Below are positions 8,531 through 17,101 of a stretch of DNA of 40,751 bases, one piece after another (position 1 is the first letter of the stretch; each line of letters starts with the position of its first letter). A program made the position numbers and the translations under genes. Location: the NCBI GenBank assembly GCA_905479495.1, contig CAJQMR010000049.1, forward strand, positions 1-40,751, in the 5' to 3' direction. The DNA is from an uncultured Anaerolineae bacterium. GTDB taxonomy: Bacteria > Chloroflexota > Anaerolineae > Promineifilales > Promineifilaceae. Below the pieces are notes generated by a model that ran no database searches, was not told the origin of the DNA, and saw nothing but the letters and a program-made list of their open reading frames with translations.

Positions 8531-10744
8531 ATGGGCATTTTTGGTTTAGCTCCCTTAATCCTGTTTTTACCGCTCATTGGCGTCTTGTTTAATGGCCTGG
8601 TGGGGCGGCGCTTTGTGGATTACAACCGGCAAACCGGTGAAAAATGGTCTGGATGGTTTGCCAGCATTATGGCACTGAGCGCTTTTGCTATTGCCGTTGC
8701 CATGCTTTTGGGCTTGCAGGCAAATGAATTCCATGCAGAAATCGTTGTCTTGTTTGACTGGATTCATGCCGGCGATTTTTACGTGCCGTGGGCCATGCAG
8801 GTTGATACCCTTTCTGTGACCATGATGCTGGTTGTGACTGGCGTTGGTTCCCTGATTCATATTTATGCCATCGGCTACATGCATGGCGATCCCAACTTCT
8901 CCCGCTTTTTCACTTACCTAAACCTGTTCCTGTTCTTCATGCTCATCCTGGTGACGGGCAACAATTACCTGATGCTGTTTGTCGGTTGGGAAGGTGTTGG
9001 TTTATGCTCCTTCTTGCTGATTGGCTTCTGGTTTGACCGGGTCAATGAGAAGGGCGAGCCGATGAATGCCAATGCCGCCCGCAAGGCGTTTGTGGCCAAC
9101 CGCGTGGGTGATCTGGCCATGATCCTGGCCATGAGCCTCACTTTTTGGACCTTCAAAACATTAGAGTTCCAGCCTGTTTTTGACAGTGCTGTGGAAATGT
9201 TTGAAAGTGGCCACATGGTGCATTTTGGTCTGTTTGAAGCGTCGTTGGGTGGCGTTTTGACGGCCATCACGGCTCTGTTTTTGGCAGGTGCGGCTGGTAA
9301 GTCGGCGCAGATTCCGCTGTACGTCTGGCTGCCAGACGCGATGGCTGGACCAACGCCCGTCTCCGCGCTTATTCATGCGGCCACGATGGTGACCTCTGGT
9401 ATTTATTTAATTGTACGCAGCAACGTGCTTTTTGAGATTGTGCGCGCCAGCCACGCTGTGATTCCGGGCATTAACATTTCTTCACCCGATTTGGTGGCTT
9501 ACACCGGAGCTGCCACAGCCCTTGTGGCGGGTCTCATTGCCTTCACCCAGAACGACATCAAAAAAGTACTGGCCTACTCGACGGTGAGCCAGCTTGGTTT
9601 TATGGTTGCAGCCGTGGGCATGGGTGCCTACGTGGCTGGCATGTTCCATCTGATCACGCATGCCTTCTTTAAGGCGTTGCTGTTCTTGGGTTCTGGCTCG
9701 GTAATTCACGGCATGGAGCATGGCCACCACCACATTTCGCACGGACACCATGACGCACATGATGATTTTGACCCGCAAGATATGCGCACGATGGGTGGCC
9801 TGCGGCATAAAATGCCGTGGACGTTCCGCACTTACATGGTGGGGGCGCTGGCGCTGTCTGGTATTTTCCCATTGGCCGGTTTCTGGTCTAAAGATGAAAT
9901 CTTGGCGCATGGTAATGATCATAATGTGATTGTTTACTACGTTTTAACGTTTGCGGCCGTTTGCACGGCATTCTACATGGGGCGGCAGCTCAAGATGGTC
10001 TTTTTTGGCGAGTCGCGACACGAGGCTGCTGACCACGCCCACGAAAGTCCACCAACCATGACGGTGCCGTTGATTATTTTGGCTGTGCTGGCTGCGTTGG
10101 GCGGGCTGCTCAACTTACCTTTCCTCAGCGAGCCCATTGCCGAAGCAAATCATCATCACGCGGGTGGCATTTGGCTGGCACTGGAAGGGTGGTTGGAACA
10201 TTCTATTCAGGCGTTCCATTTGTCGGAAGAAGGGATTATTCATCTGCCGCACACGCCGGTTGTTTTATCGCCACTGGTGGCTGGGATTTCCACGGTGCTG
10301 GCAGTGGGTGCGTTGGCGTTGGCCTTTTTTGTGGTGTATGGCAAACGGCCGTCTTCCGCCACAGATCCCGATCCCTTACAAAAAACACCCATCTGGTGGA
10401 TGGCTGTGCTGCCGTTTGACACCCTGTACATGAAAGGCATCATTCCCCTGTTCAACCGGCTGGCCGACTTTTTAGGCTACACCATCGACTGGGATTTATG
10501 GCATAACTTCTTCCACGAGCGTGTCGTTCGCGACACCTTTGTGGGCTTTGCTAACTTCGCCTCGGATGTGCTGGACAGGCAAGGTGTTGATGGCCTGGTA
10601 AATGGGGCTGGGCAGGTGACACGCTGGTTATCTAGCGGCTTGCGACAGTCGCAGACCGGGTACGCCCGCACCTATGCCCTGAGCATCTTGCTGGGTACGG
10701 TAGCACTGTTAGCTTACTTTTTGTGGCCGGTAATTTCTGGCTAA
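8531..10744 (+). CDS. nuoL: NADH-quinone oxidoreductase subunit L (antiporter-like)
   Basis: NuoL is the distal proton-pumping subunit with the long lateral helix. The 737-residue protein is at the long end of the family. The conserved core is present: GWEGVGLCSFLLIGFW, RVGDL, the GKSAQIPLYVWLPDAMAGPTPVSALIHAATMVTSG stretch, and the lysine-bearing NDIKKVLAYSTVSQLG. A His-rich insert (GHHHISHGHHDAHDDFDPQ, coded about 9721-9779) lies just after GSVIHGMEH, and further histidine clusters occur near 10030 and 10150. The C-terminal lateral helix and final membrane segment are present. The start has no ribosome site next to it. Confidence 0.96.
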   Translation: MGIFGLAPLILFLPLIGVLFNGLVGRRFVDYNRQTGEKWSGWFASIMALSAFAIAVAMLLGLQANEFHAEIVVLFDWIHAGDFYVPWAMQVDTLSVTMMLVVTGVGSLIHIYAIGYMHGDPNFSRFFTYLNLFLFFMLILVTGNNYLMLFVGWEGVGLCSFLLIGFWFDRVNEKGEPMNANAARKAFVANRVGDLAMILAMSLTFWTFKTLEFQPVFDSAVEMFESGHMVHFGLFEASLGGVLTAITALFLAGAAGKSAQIPLYVWLPDAMAGPTPVSALIHAATMVTSGIYLIVRSNVLFEIVRASHAVIPGINISSPDLVAYTGAATALVAGLIAFTQNDIKKVLAYSTVSQLGFMVAAVGMGAYVAGMFHLITHAFFKALLFLGSGSVIHGMEHGHHHISHGHHDAHDDFDPQDMRTMGGLRHKMPWTFRTYMVGALALSGIFPLAGFWSKDEILAHGNDHNVIVYYVLTFAAVCTAFYMGRQLKMVFFGESRHEAADHAHESPPTMTVPLIILAVLAALGGLLNLPFLSEPIAEANHHHAGGIWLALEGWLEHSIQAFHLSEEGIIHLPHTPVVLSPLVAGISTVLAVGALALAFFVVYGKRPSSATDPDPLQKTPIWWMAVLPFDTLYMKGIIPLFNRLADFLGYTIDWDLWHNFFHERVVRDTFVGFANFASDVLDRQGVDGLVNGAGQVTRWLSSGLRQSQTGYARTYALSILLGTVALLAYFLWPVISG

Positions 10745-10841
10745 TCGAGACATTCATAAACATGCGAGGAGTGGGCATCAGAGGATGTCCAACGGCCGTA
10801 TTTAAGGATACGGACTCCGCAGATTTGGTTTTGGAGAAAGA

Positions 10842-12338
10842 ATGGGCATTTTATCACTTCTAACATTTTTCCCGCTGGCAGGCGTCATTCTCCTGCTGGT
10901 CATGCGTAACTCATCCGATACCACCCTAAAAGGGGTGGCTACCGGTACATCTGTGGTTACCTTTGTATTGTCGCTGGTCGTGTTAGGGATGTACCAGGCT
11001 GGCGAGGCTGGCCTTCAATTGGTGGATCGCTTCTCGTGGATTGAGGCCTGGGGCATTGAATACCACATGGGCATCGATGGCATCAGCATCTTGATGATTT
11101 TGCTAACGACCTTCATCATGATGTTGGCTATTCCTTCGTCTTGGAGCGCCATTACCACCCAGGTCCGGCAATATTACATCTTCATGCTGCTGTTGGAAGT
11201 GGGCATGATTGGCGTTTTCTTGGCGCAGGATTTATTCCTGTTTTACATTTTCTGGGAATTCACGCTGGTGCCGATGTACTTCCTCATTGGCATTTGGGGC
11301 GGCCAGAACCGGGTGTACGCGGCCATCAAGTTCTTCCTGTACACGATGGCTGGCTCTTTGTTGATGCTGTTGGGTATCCTGTACATGGGCATTACCAATG
11401 GCACCTTCTCTGTGCCAGATTTGATAGCTGGGCGGGCTGCTTTTGCCGACGTGCAAAACTGGCTGTTTATTGGCTTTGCTATCGCCTTTGCTATTAAAGT
11501 ACCCATTTTCCCCTTCCACTCCTGGCTCCCGGATGCGCATACGGAAGCACCCACGGCTGGGTCTGTTATTCTGGCCGGTGTGCTGCTGAAAATGGGTACC
11601 TACGGCTTCATCCGCTTCAATTTGCCACTCTTCCCCGAAGCTTCTGTTGAATATGCTCCGGCGATTGCCGTGCTGGCAATCATCGGCATCATTTATGGCG
11701 CGATTGTTTCTTTTGCCCAGAAGGATGTGAAGAAGCTGGTGGCGTACTCCAGTATCAGCCATTTGGGTTTTGTGATGCTGGGTATCTTTTCGCTGAACAA
11801 TCAGGGTATCCAGGGGGCAATTTTGCAGGGTGTGAACCACGGCATTAGCTCCGGTGCATTGTTCTTTATTGTGGGTATTTTGTACGAGCAGCGTCATACC
11901 CGCGAAATTAAAGAATATGGTGGCGTGTGGAAAGCGATGCCCGTGTTCAGCGCCCTGACGTTGATTGTGACGCTTTCCAGCATGGGCCTGCCTGGTTTAA
12001 ACGGCTTTGTTGGTGAATTCACTATTTTGCTGGGTTCGATGGGTGCGGAATCGTTAGGCAGCACGGCCTGGATTTACACAGCATTTGCCACGACGGGTGT
12101 TATTCTAGCGGCCGTTTACCTGCTGTGGATGTTCCAACGGGTCTTCATGGGGCCGCTGGACAAGCCGGCCAACGAAAAACTGCGCGACCTGAACGGCCGT
12201 GAGCTGGCTATCATGCTGGCCTTCCTGCTGTTCATCATCTGGATTGGTGTGGCTCCGTCTGGCTACTTTAACTTGATGGATGGCACTGTTTCCAAGCTGG
12301 TGGCCGATATTGGTTCGGTGATTTTGGCTGGGCATTAA
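10842..12338 (+). CDS. nuoM: NADH-quinone oxidoreductase subunit M (antiporter-like)
   Basis: NuoM is a proton-pumping membrane subunit of about 14 helices. The 498-residue protein shows YHMGIDGISILMILLTTF, the EFTLVPMYFLIGIWGG segment with the conserved helix-5 glutamate, PFHSWLPDAHTEAPTAGSVILAG, and the KDVKKLVAYSSISHLGFV lysine helix. The ATG at 10842 follows GGAGAAAGA. The 97 bp gap after nuoL holds one ACGGCCGT (10792-10799). This is the last gene of the nuoD-M transcript; an intrinsic terminator lies 40 bp downstream. Confidence 0.97.
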   Translation: MGILSLLTFFPLAGVILLLVMRNSSDTTLKGVATGTSVVTFVLSLVVLGMYQAGEAGLQLVDRFSWIEAWGIEYHMGIDGISILMILLTTFIMMLAIPSSWSAITTQVRQYYIFMLLLEVGMIGVFLAQDLFLFYIFWEFTLVPMYFLIGIWGGQNRVYAAIKFFLYTMAGSLLMLLGILYMGITNGTFSVPDLIAGRAAFADVQNWLFIGFAIAFAIKVPIFPFHSWLPDAHTEAPTAGSVILAGVLLKMGTYGFIRFNLPLFPEASVEYAPAIAVLAIIGIIYGAIVSFAQKDVKKLVAYSSISHLGFVMLGIFSLNNQGIQGAILQGVNHGISSGALFFIVGILYEQRHTREIKEYGGVWKAMPVFSALTLIVTLSSMGLPGLNGFVGEFTILLGSMGAESLGSTAWIYTAFATTGVILAAVYLLWMFQRVFMGPLDKPANEKLRDLNGRELAIMLAFLLFIIWIGVAPSGYFNLMDGTVSKLVADIGSVILAGH

Positions 12339-12377
12339 ATTTTTGAGATTAGAGATTATTTGATCTCCTGATTTGGG

Positions 12378-12427
12378 CGGCGCTGGTTCAGTACGATAGG
12401 TACTGTCAGCGCCGTTTTAATTTTTGA
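12378..12427 (+). terminator. Intrinsic terminator of the nuoD-M operon
   Basis: CGGCGCTG (12378-12385) pairs with CAGCGCCG (12407-12414), and inside it CAGTAC pairs with GTACTG around a five-base GATAG loop. That is a 14 bp stem with one small internal loop. It is followed directly by TTTTAATTTTT. This is a strong Rho-independent terminator and shows that nuoN is not read from this operon. Confidence 0.85.
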
Positions 12428-12432
12428 TTTTT

Positions 12433-12551
12433 GGAACGCAGAGTTACGCAGAGAATTGCAACCTTCGGTTGCTTGGAGTTTCATAGAGATTAAAGAGATT
12501 TTTCCTTCTTCTCTGTGAAACTCCGTTTACCTCTGTGTAACTCTGCGTTCC
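12433..12551. repeat. 119 bp nested palindromic element (CGCAGAG family)
   Basis: The outer arms 12433-12453 and 12531-12551 are inverted copies matching at 20 of 21 positions (GGAACGCAGAGTTACGCAGAG on the left). Inner arms 12475-12488 and 12511-12524 match at 13 of 14. A separate small hairpin, GCAACC/GGTTGC, lies at 12458-12472. The whole folds as a branched, cloverleaf-like structure. It lies between the nuo terminator and the metallophosphoesterase. A shorter relative with the same CGCAGAG ends lies at 36734-36795. It codes for nothing and looks like a mobile or amplified intergenic repeat. Confidence 0.75.
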
Positions 12552-12569
12552 TCTTTATGAAGGTTCTTG

Positions 12570-13382
12570 ATGGAAAACCTGACGGAAACCGTCTACTTTG
12601 TTCATATCAGCGATTCGCATTTTGGGCCAACGGCCGAATTCTCGCGGCACGGCTACCAACCCCAGCCCTGCGTAGAACGAGCGGTCGAAATCATCAACAA
12701 CCTGCCCATGCGCCCTGATTTTGTGGTCCACACGGGTGATGTGGTGACAGACCCAGATGAAGCTTCTTACCAGCGGGCTGCGGCCGTTTTTAGCCAGCTG
12801 CAAATGCCCGTTTATTTTGTCACCGGCAACCACGACCGTTCCCGCGATATTCACCAGTTCATGACACTAGGGCCACACCAGCCTTTGTCTGATGATCCTG
12901 ACGTGTTGTCGTATGCCTTTGCTGTGAAGGGGTACCGCTTTGTGGTGCTGGATGCGCGGGGGCCGGACGAGATTGATCCGCATGGCTTGTTGTCTGAAGC
13001 ACAAATGGCGGTGGTACGGGCAGAGGCTACGGCCGTTGGCCCCCCACTCACTATTTTTATGCACTTCCCTTCATTGCCGATGAATTCAACCTGGATGGAC
13101 CTGAACATGCCGGTGCTCAATGGGGCGGCCTTTCACCAGGCGCTGCTGCCTGCGCGGGAACGGCTGCGTGGGGTATTTTATGGCCATGTGCATCAGTCGA
13201 TGCAGACGGTGAAAGATGGCATTGTGTATACGGCCGTTCCCAGCCTGTTTGCCCAATTTAATGCCTGGCCCGGTGATGATTTTGTCCGCGAAGACCCGGA
13301 CTATCTGCCCGGCTTTAACTTCGTTCACCTGCTGCCGGAGCAGACAATCGTCCATCAGCATACCTTCCCCCGACCGGATTAA
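12570..13382 (+). CDS. Calcineurin-like metallophosphoesterase (CpdA-type)
   Basis: The 270-residue protein carries all five metallophosphoesterase motifs in order: DSHFG (with the preceding HIS giving the D-x-H), HTGDVVTD, TGNHDRSRD, MHFPSLPMN, and YGHVHQS. This arrangement matches the CpdA/YfcE class of dinuclear-metal phosphodiesterases, which hydrolyse cyclic nucleotides or phospholipid headgroups; the substrate cannot be read from sequence. I choose ATG 12570; a TTG at 12567 is in frame, and AAGG lies 7-11 bases upstream. The protein has no signal peptide. A decayed copy of its last 20 codons lies beyond the next gene (16768-16840). Confidence 0.88.
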   Translation: MENLTETVYFVHISDSHFGPTAEFSRHGYQPQPCVERAVEIINNLPMRPDFVVHTGDVVTDPDEASYQRAAAVFSQLQMPVYFVTGNHDRSRDIHQFMTLGPHQPLSDDPDVLSYAFAVKGYRFVVLDARGPDEIDPHGLLSEAQMAVVRAEATAVGPPLTIFMHFPSLPMNSTWMDLNMPVLNGAAFHQALLPARERLRGVFYGHVHQSMQTVKDGIVYTAVPSLFAQFNAWPGDDFVREDPDYLPGFNFVHLLPEQTIVHQHTFPRPD

Positions 13383-13626
13383 CCTTCCCCACAAGTATCT
13401 GAAAAATGCGGCTGTGACCTCGAATAGCGCGATTGTCCTTGTCGGGACTTGTTGCCTATTCGTTATCTTTATAACCAATGTTATATTTTTCAAGTTGTTA
13501 AGCAGTTACCGTTTCAAGTTTATTATTCACTGTTCCATTCTAAAAGAAATATGATCTCACCGGGAGTCAACCGCAGGTGAATTTATTCAGTCTTTGGAAT
13601 TTATCAGAAATCCCAAAAATCTTTCT

Positions 13627-16600
13627 ATGAATAGCCACAGCCGTAGGCAAAAAGCTGCCATTCTTGCTCAACCATCTGCTGAAGCTGCCCTATGGCCATT
13701 AGGGCTAAAAACGTTTGCCGTGCTTACGGCAATCATTTCGATACTAATTATACTTATAGGGTGGACAGAATATAAGTCTGATTACAAGAGTCTGACGGCA
13801 GAGGCAAAGGCTCATTTAAACCAGCAGACTCAGATGGTACAGTATATATTCAAAACAGTTACCGGAGATTTGTCTTATCTGTCGGAACAAGTGCATCTAG
13901 CGCAATATTTAGAAACTGGCCTGGATGAAACATTGGCTACGTTATCTGAAGAATATTTGGTGTTGTCGGAAAGCCGCCAAATCTATGATCAAATTCGTTA
14001 TATTGACAAAAGCGGCTTAGAAATTGTGCGTGTCGATTTGAAGGATGGCAATTCTGTTCTGGTAGCTCAGGAGGCATTACAGAACAAAGCCGATCGTTAT
14101 TATTTCATTGATTCGGTTTATTTGCCTGAGGATGTTGTCTATGTTTCTCCCTTTGATTTAAACATTGAAAATGGTGCTATTGAAGAGCCATACAAGCCAA
14201 TGATTCGTTTTGCTCTACCTGTTCATGATGATGAGGGACGACATCATGGTATTGTCGTTCTAAATTATTTGGGCAGCGAAATGCTCAGGTTTTTGCAGGC
14301 TGAAGACACGGATAATGAGCTGGAAGTTATGCTGCTTAATTCAGACAGTTATTGGCTTAGTGCGCCGGACTCGGACCAGGCATGGAGATTCATGTTTCCG
14401 GATCGAGAGGATATTAAATTTGCCAACAGCTACCCTGAGGCTTGGGCGCAAATGCAAACGGCCGTTACTGGTGAATTCAAAAATGACCAAGGTTATTTTG
14501 CTTTTACGACCATTGCCCCGCTAAGTGGAAATCAGATTTCAAGCATAGGGGATCTGGCCCATAAGGGCATTATCTCAGCCGAAAACTATACCTGGAAACT
14601 GGTTGTACATATTTCACAAGCTTCCCTCACAACCCGTGCATACACCTCTATGCGTCAGTTGATACTGCCCACTATCATTTTGTTGATGCTGGCAGCAGTG
14701 GGGTCCTTCGTCTTTGCCCAGCTGTATAGCAGACAACAACAGGCTAACCAAATGCTCAAAGATCGGGAAGATCTCCTGGGTACCATTGTTGATTATGCTG
14801 CTGATTGGGAATTTTGGTATTGCACCAGGATGGGGCTATTTCGCTATGTTTCACCGGCGTGTAAGGCCGTTACCGGCTATCTGCCAGACGCATTTTTAGA
14901 AGACCAAAAATTGATGCTGACCATTGTGCATGAAGATGACAGGGACAAAGTCGCTAAACATCTGGCTCATTTTTACGCTGAAGATGAATCAGGTCAACTT
15001 GATTTCCGTATTCTGACCCAGAGTGGTGATGTGCGCTGGATTAGCCAAACCTATACGGCCGTCTACACTCCCGAGGGTGAAAATTTAGGTCTGCGAGGGT
15101 CCAATCATGACATCACCCGTCGTAAACAAATAGAAAATGATTTGATGAAGGCAAAAGTTGCGGCTGAGGCAGGGACCAAAGTCAAATCTGATTTCCTGGC
15201 CACCATGAGCCATGAAATTCGAACCCCGATGAATGGCGTCATTGGCATGACGGATCTGCTTCTGCGTACCGAATTGACTACAGAGCAGCATGATTATGTG
15301 GAAACAGTTCGGGTGAGTGGTGAAAGCTTACTCACTATCATCAACGATATTCTTGATTTTTCTAAAATCGAATCGGGCAACATGATATTGGAGAAAGCGC
15401 CCTTTTTGCTCGCCGAGGTTATTGAGCCAACGCTTGAGTTGTTGGCAATCAAAGCCAATCAAAAGAAGTTGGAACTGGTTTATGAAATCGAGCCGTCCGT
15501 GCCAACAGCCATCATAGGCGATAGCATACGCTTGCGGCAAATATTGATCAATTTGTTGGGGAATGCACTCAAATTCACCGAAAATGGTGAAGTGGGCCTG
15601 CATGTAGCAAAGGTGCCTGACACGGAAGATCAACTGCAATTTACGGTTTATGATTCGGGGATTGGTATTCCCGCCGACAAAATGGGAACCTTGTTTAGAG
15701 CTTTCTCCCAGGTTGATGCGACAACAACCCGAAAATATGGTGGCACTGGTTTGGGCTTGGCAATTTGCAAGCAGCTTGTGAGTTTGATGAAGGGCGATAT
15801 TTGGGTGGAAAGTGAAGTTGGGCATGGTACCCAGTTTACCTTCACAATTCAGGCTCCCAAAGCCTCTGCTGTGGCACAGTCATCCGAATCAAAGATGAAT
15901 GGGGTGTTAAACGGACATACCGTACTGATTGTGGATGATCATGAAACGAATCGCCGGGTGTTGCAAAGCTTAACCAAACAGTGGGGCATGGTGTCTACGG
16001 CCGTTCACAGCGGCGAGGAGGCGCTCCGCTTGCTAGACAGTGGACATCGTTTTGACCTATTTTTGCTCGATCATCAAATGCCTGACATGGATGGCATTAT
16101 GCTATCGACTGCCTTAGTGAATAGACCAGATATTTGTGCGCCTATGATTTTGTTGAGTTCCATAAATACGTTCAACGAGGATACATTGCCGTTGGATAAT
16201 TTTGCGGCTATTTTGCCGAAACCCGTCCGGAAAACACGTCTCCAGGCGACCATGGCTGGACTTTTGCAACCTGACAGCCCCTCATTGCCGACGCAGCCCC
16301 AGCCGCAGATGCCTAAGAATCTGGCTGCTGAGGTTCCTCTGCGTATTTTGGTTGCTGAAGACAATATCGTTAACCAGAAATTGGCCCTAAAAGCGCTGGC
16401 GCGCATAGGATATAAAGCAGAACTGGCCAAAAACGGCCGTGAAGTTTTAGAAAAGCAGGCGCAGTTCCCGTTTGATCTCATCTTAATGGATATGCAAATG
16501 CCAGAAATGGATGGCTTGACAGCCACCCGAGAGATTGTGGCAACGTATCCGCAAGCGCAGCGGCCCGTCATTATTGCGATGACGGCCAACGTCATGGAAG

Positions 16601-16734
16601 ATGACCGTGAAGCGTGCCTTGCAGCGGGCATGGACGATTTTCTAAGCAAACCGCTGCGTCTGAAAACCCTGCAAGATAGCATCCGTTTGTGGGGACAAAA
16701 AATCCTCGACCATCGAGCTCAGAAAGTCGCATAA
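13627..16734 (+). CDS. Hybrid sensor histidine kinase with two receiver domains
   Basis: This is a membrane sensor kinase of about 1035 residues. Order: an N-terminal membrane helix (LKTFAVLTAIISILIILIGW); a roughly 300-residue extracytoplasmic region with a dCache-like look (SRQIYDQIRYIDKSGLEIVRV); a second membrane helix (LILPTIILLMLAAVGSFVFA); a PAS domain; HisKA with the phospho-histidine in MSHEIRTPMNG (His near 529); HATPase_c with NLLGNALKF and GTGLGLAICKQL; receiver 1 (LLDHQMPDMDG, Asp near 815, and the LPKPVR lysine); and receiver 2 (LMDMQMPEMDG, Asp near 955, and LSKPLR). No HPt domain follows. The start is uncertain: TTG 13594 in frame has AGGTGA 13 bases upstream, while ATG 13627 lacks a clear ribosome site. 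The signal is unknown. No DNA-binding partner is adjacent. Confidence 0.93.
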   Translation: MNSHSRRQKAAILAQPSAEAALWPLGLKTFAVLTAIISILIILIGWTEYKSDYKSLTAEAKAHLNQQTQMVQYIFKTVTGDLSYLSEQVHLAQYLETGLDETLATLSEEYLVLSESRQIYDQIRYIDKSGLEIVRVDLKDGNSVLVAQEALQNKADRYYFIDSVYLPEDVVYVSPFDLNIENGAIEEPYKPMIRFALPVHDDEGRHHGIVVLNYLGSEMLRFLQAEDTDNELEVMLLNSDSYWLSAPDSDQAWRFMFPDREDIKFANSYPEAWAQMQTAVTGEFKNDQGYFAFTTIAPLSGNQISSIGDLAHKGIISAENYTWKLVVHISQASLTTRAYTSMRQLILPTIILLMLAAVGSFVFAQLYSRQQQANQMLKDREDLLGTIVDYAADWEFWYCTRMGLFRYVSPACKAVTGYLPDAFLEDQKLMLTIVHEDDRDKVAKHLAHFYAEDESGQLDFRILTQSGDVRWISQTYTAVYTPEGENLGLRGSNHDITRRKQIENDLMKAKVAAEAGTKVKSDFLATMSHEIRTPMNGVIGMTDLLLRTELTTEQHDYVETVRVSGESLLTIINDILDFSKIESGNMILEKAPFLLAEVIEPTLELLAIKANQKKLELVYEIEPSVPTAIIGDSIRLRQILINLLGNALKFTENGEVGLHVAKVPDTEDQLQFTVYDSGIGIPADKMGTLFRAFSQVDATTTRKYGGTGLGLAICKQLVSLMKGDIWVESEVGHGTQFTFTIQAPKASAVAQSSESKMNGVLNGHTVLIVDDHETNRRVLQSLTKQWGMVSTAVHSGEEALRLLDSGHRFDLFLLDHQMPDMDGIMLSTALVNRPDICAPMILLSSINTFNEDTLPLDNFAAILPKPVRKTRLQATMAGLLQPDSPSLPTQPQPQMPKNLAAEVPLRILVAEDNIVNQKLALKALARIGYKAELAKNGREVLEKQAQFPFDLILMDMQMPEMDGLTATREIVATYPQAQRPVIIAMTANVMEDDREACLAAGMDDFLSKPLRLKTLQDSIRLWGQKILDHRAQKVA

Positions 16735-16767
16735 CGCAAACGCCATAAAAGTTGCGCGTGGAGTGTG

Positions 16768-16840
16768 CCCGAATACCTGCCAGCTTCACCTGCTGCCCGA
16801 GCAAACCCTTGCCCATCAGCCTGCGTTTCTTTGTCCCTGA
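16768..16840 (+). pseudogene. Relic of a metallophosphoesterase 3' end
   Basis: The frame ending at TGA 16838-16840 reads LHLLPEQTLAHQPAFLCP. This closely matches the C-terminus of the phosphoesterase at 12570-13382 (VHLLPEQTIVHQHTFPRPD). In another frame just before it, GAATACCTGCC corresponds to the EYLP/DYLP that precedes this block, with about five codons missing between. It is therefore a decayed fragment of a second copy, starting 34 bp after the histidine kinase stop. The rest of that gene is gone. Confidence 0.6.
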
Positions 16841-17101
16841 CTGTGTTTCTACCTTCTTTTATACCCTCGGTTTGTGCCGTGACATATTTAGCCTCTTCAC
16901 AGGACCCGTTATCCTAGGGTTGAAAGTTTAGAAAATAGACATGCGTAAAATCGCATGAGAAGAGGCACAAAAAGAACGCTGATTTGCTTGTACACAAAGC
17001 GGTTGCTCTGTGACGTTACTTTGAGCAGGAAAATGAGAATGATCTGCGTTTTGTTTGCCAGATGGTAAAATGTCCCCGAACAACTCAATGTGAGGTGAAA
17101 G
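16841..17101 (+). other. Upstream region of the molybdopterin oxidoreductase, no gene seen
   Basis: Together with the relic before it this makes a 366 bp gene-free stretch. It holds a small perfect hairpin, CATGCG/CGCATG around TAAAAT (16940-16957). A TTGAAA at 16920 and the TAAAAT at 16946 are spaced 20 bp apart, too far for a confident sigma-70 promoter. The start of the next gene has GTGAGGTGAAAG as its ribosome site. Confidence 0.4.

Noticed and set aside
11232..11897. 221-codon open frame antisense to nuoM, and a 234-codon one antisense to nuoD (324-1028)
   Set aside because: Both lie fully inside well-conserved complex I genes and have His/Gln-rich translations without family features.
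13216..13554. 112-codon open frame overlapping the end of the phosphoesterase
   Set aside because: It is in another frame of a certain gene for half its length, lacks a ribosome site, and the remainder has no domain features.
16920..16951. Promoter for the molybdopterin oxidoreductase (TTGAAA and TAAAAT)
   Set aside because: The spacing is 20 bp, outside the usual 16-18, and the TAAAAT is the loop of a hairpin.
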